A stretch of DNA of 64,000 nt from Theristus sp. LFF4_11 (Eukaryota; Nematoda; Chromadorea; Monhysterida; Xyalidae): the NCBI GenBank assembly GCA_030248135.1, contig JASANC010000185.1:20805-84804 (forward strand), written 5' to 3'. The notes under the pieces were generated by a model. That model was given only the letters and a program-made list of their open reading frames with translations, was not told where the DNA came from and made no database searches. Position numbers and translations under genes: made by a program. Shown here piece after piece: positions 63,924 to 64,000 of this stretch (its first letter is position 1; each line of letters begins with the position of its first letter).

Positions 63924-64000
63924 GCCTGCATTTGTGGAGGTGAGCTGTTCGGTGGCATTTCAGCCGTTTGTTTTCCAACTTCATATGTTTTTTCTTATGT

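Noticed and set aside
1..64000. CRISPR arrays, rRNA genes or bacterial operons
   Set aside because: Introns throughout, poly-A signals and eukaryotic protein families rule out a prokaryotic reading; no rRNA-like or spacer-repeat structure was seen.

Overview
The window reads as nuclear DNA of a small invertebrate. Coding exons are short, GC-richer than their surroundings and split by GT-AG introns; spacers are AT-rich and full of transposon ends. A nematode is my best guess: the HEN1-type methyltransferase, a four-helix LAPTM4/DUF7027-like protein and a tandem pair of pore-less glutamate-receptor-like genes fit that group. This is inference, and I cannot name a species. All exon structures were built by hand from splice sites, reading phase and remembered family patterns; nothing was run.

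Layout. 1-2,230 is two satellite arrays, followed by a transposon with long inverted ends (2,321-3,075). 3,149-17,320 (minus) is an eleven-exon GRAMD1/Aster sterol-transfer gene whose introns hold several transposons and a possible alternative first exon. 17,818-23,087 is a transposon cluster: a mariner remnant split by a hAT-like insertion, then two near-identical copies of a 1.03-kb element with telomere-like TAGGGTTAGGGG ends. 23,438-31,589 (plus) holds two tandem ionotropic-glutamate-receptor-like genes that appear to lack the pore loop. 32,508-38,472 (plus) holds two tandem genes for small secreted cysteine-rich proteins built from two related modules. 39,032-40,467 (minus) is a LAPTM4/DUF7027-like membrane protein; 41,718-44,370 (plus) an F-box/leucine-rich-repeat-like protein; 45,039-46,392 (plus) a divergent intron-containing histone H2B variant. 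46,907-47,315 (minus) is an orphan last exon. 48,139-51,156 is a 3-kb foldback element flanked by TTAA, followed by a 5'-truncated LINE tail. 51,980-55,600 (minus) is a HEN1 small-RNA 2'-O-methyltransferase, 55,927-57,239 (minus) a CHRAC1-like histone-fold protein, and 57,945-63,923 (minus) a C2H2 zinc-finger protein.

The genes do not form one pathway. Two tandem duplications show local gene birth, three neighbours (H2B variant, CHRAC1-like, zinc finger) are chromatin proteins, and HEN1 belongs to the small-RNA system that restrains transposons. The most novel items are the two-module secreted family, the pore-less receptor pair, the H2B variant and several transposons whose ends and target duplications can be read directly.
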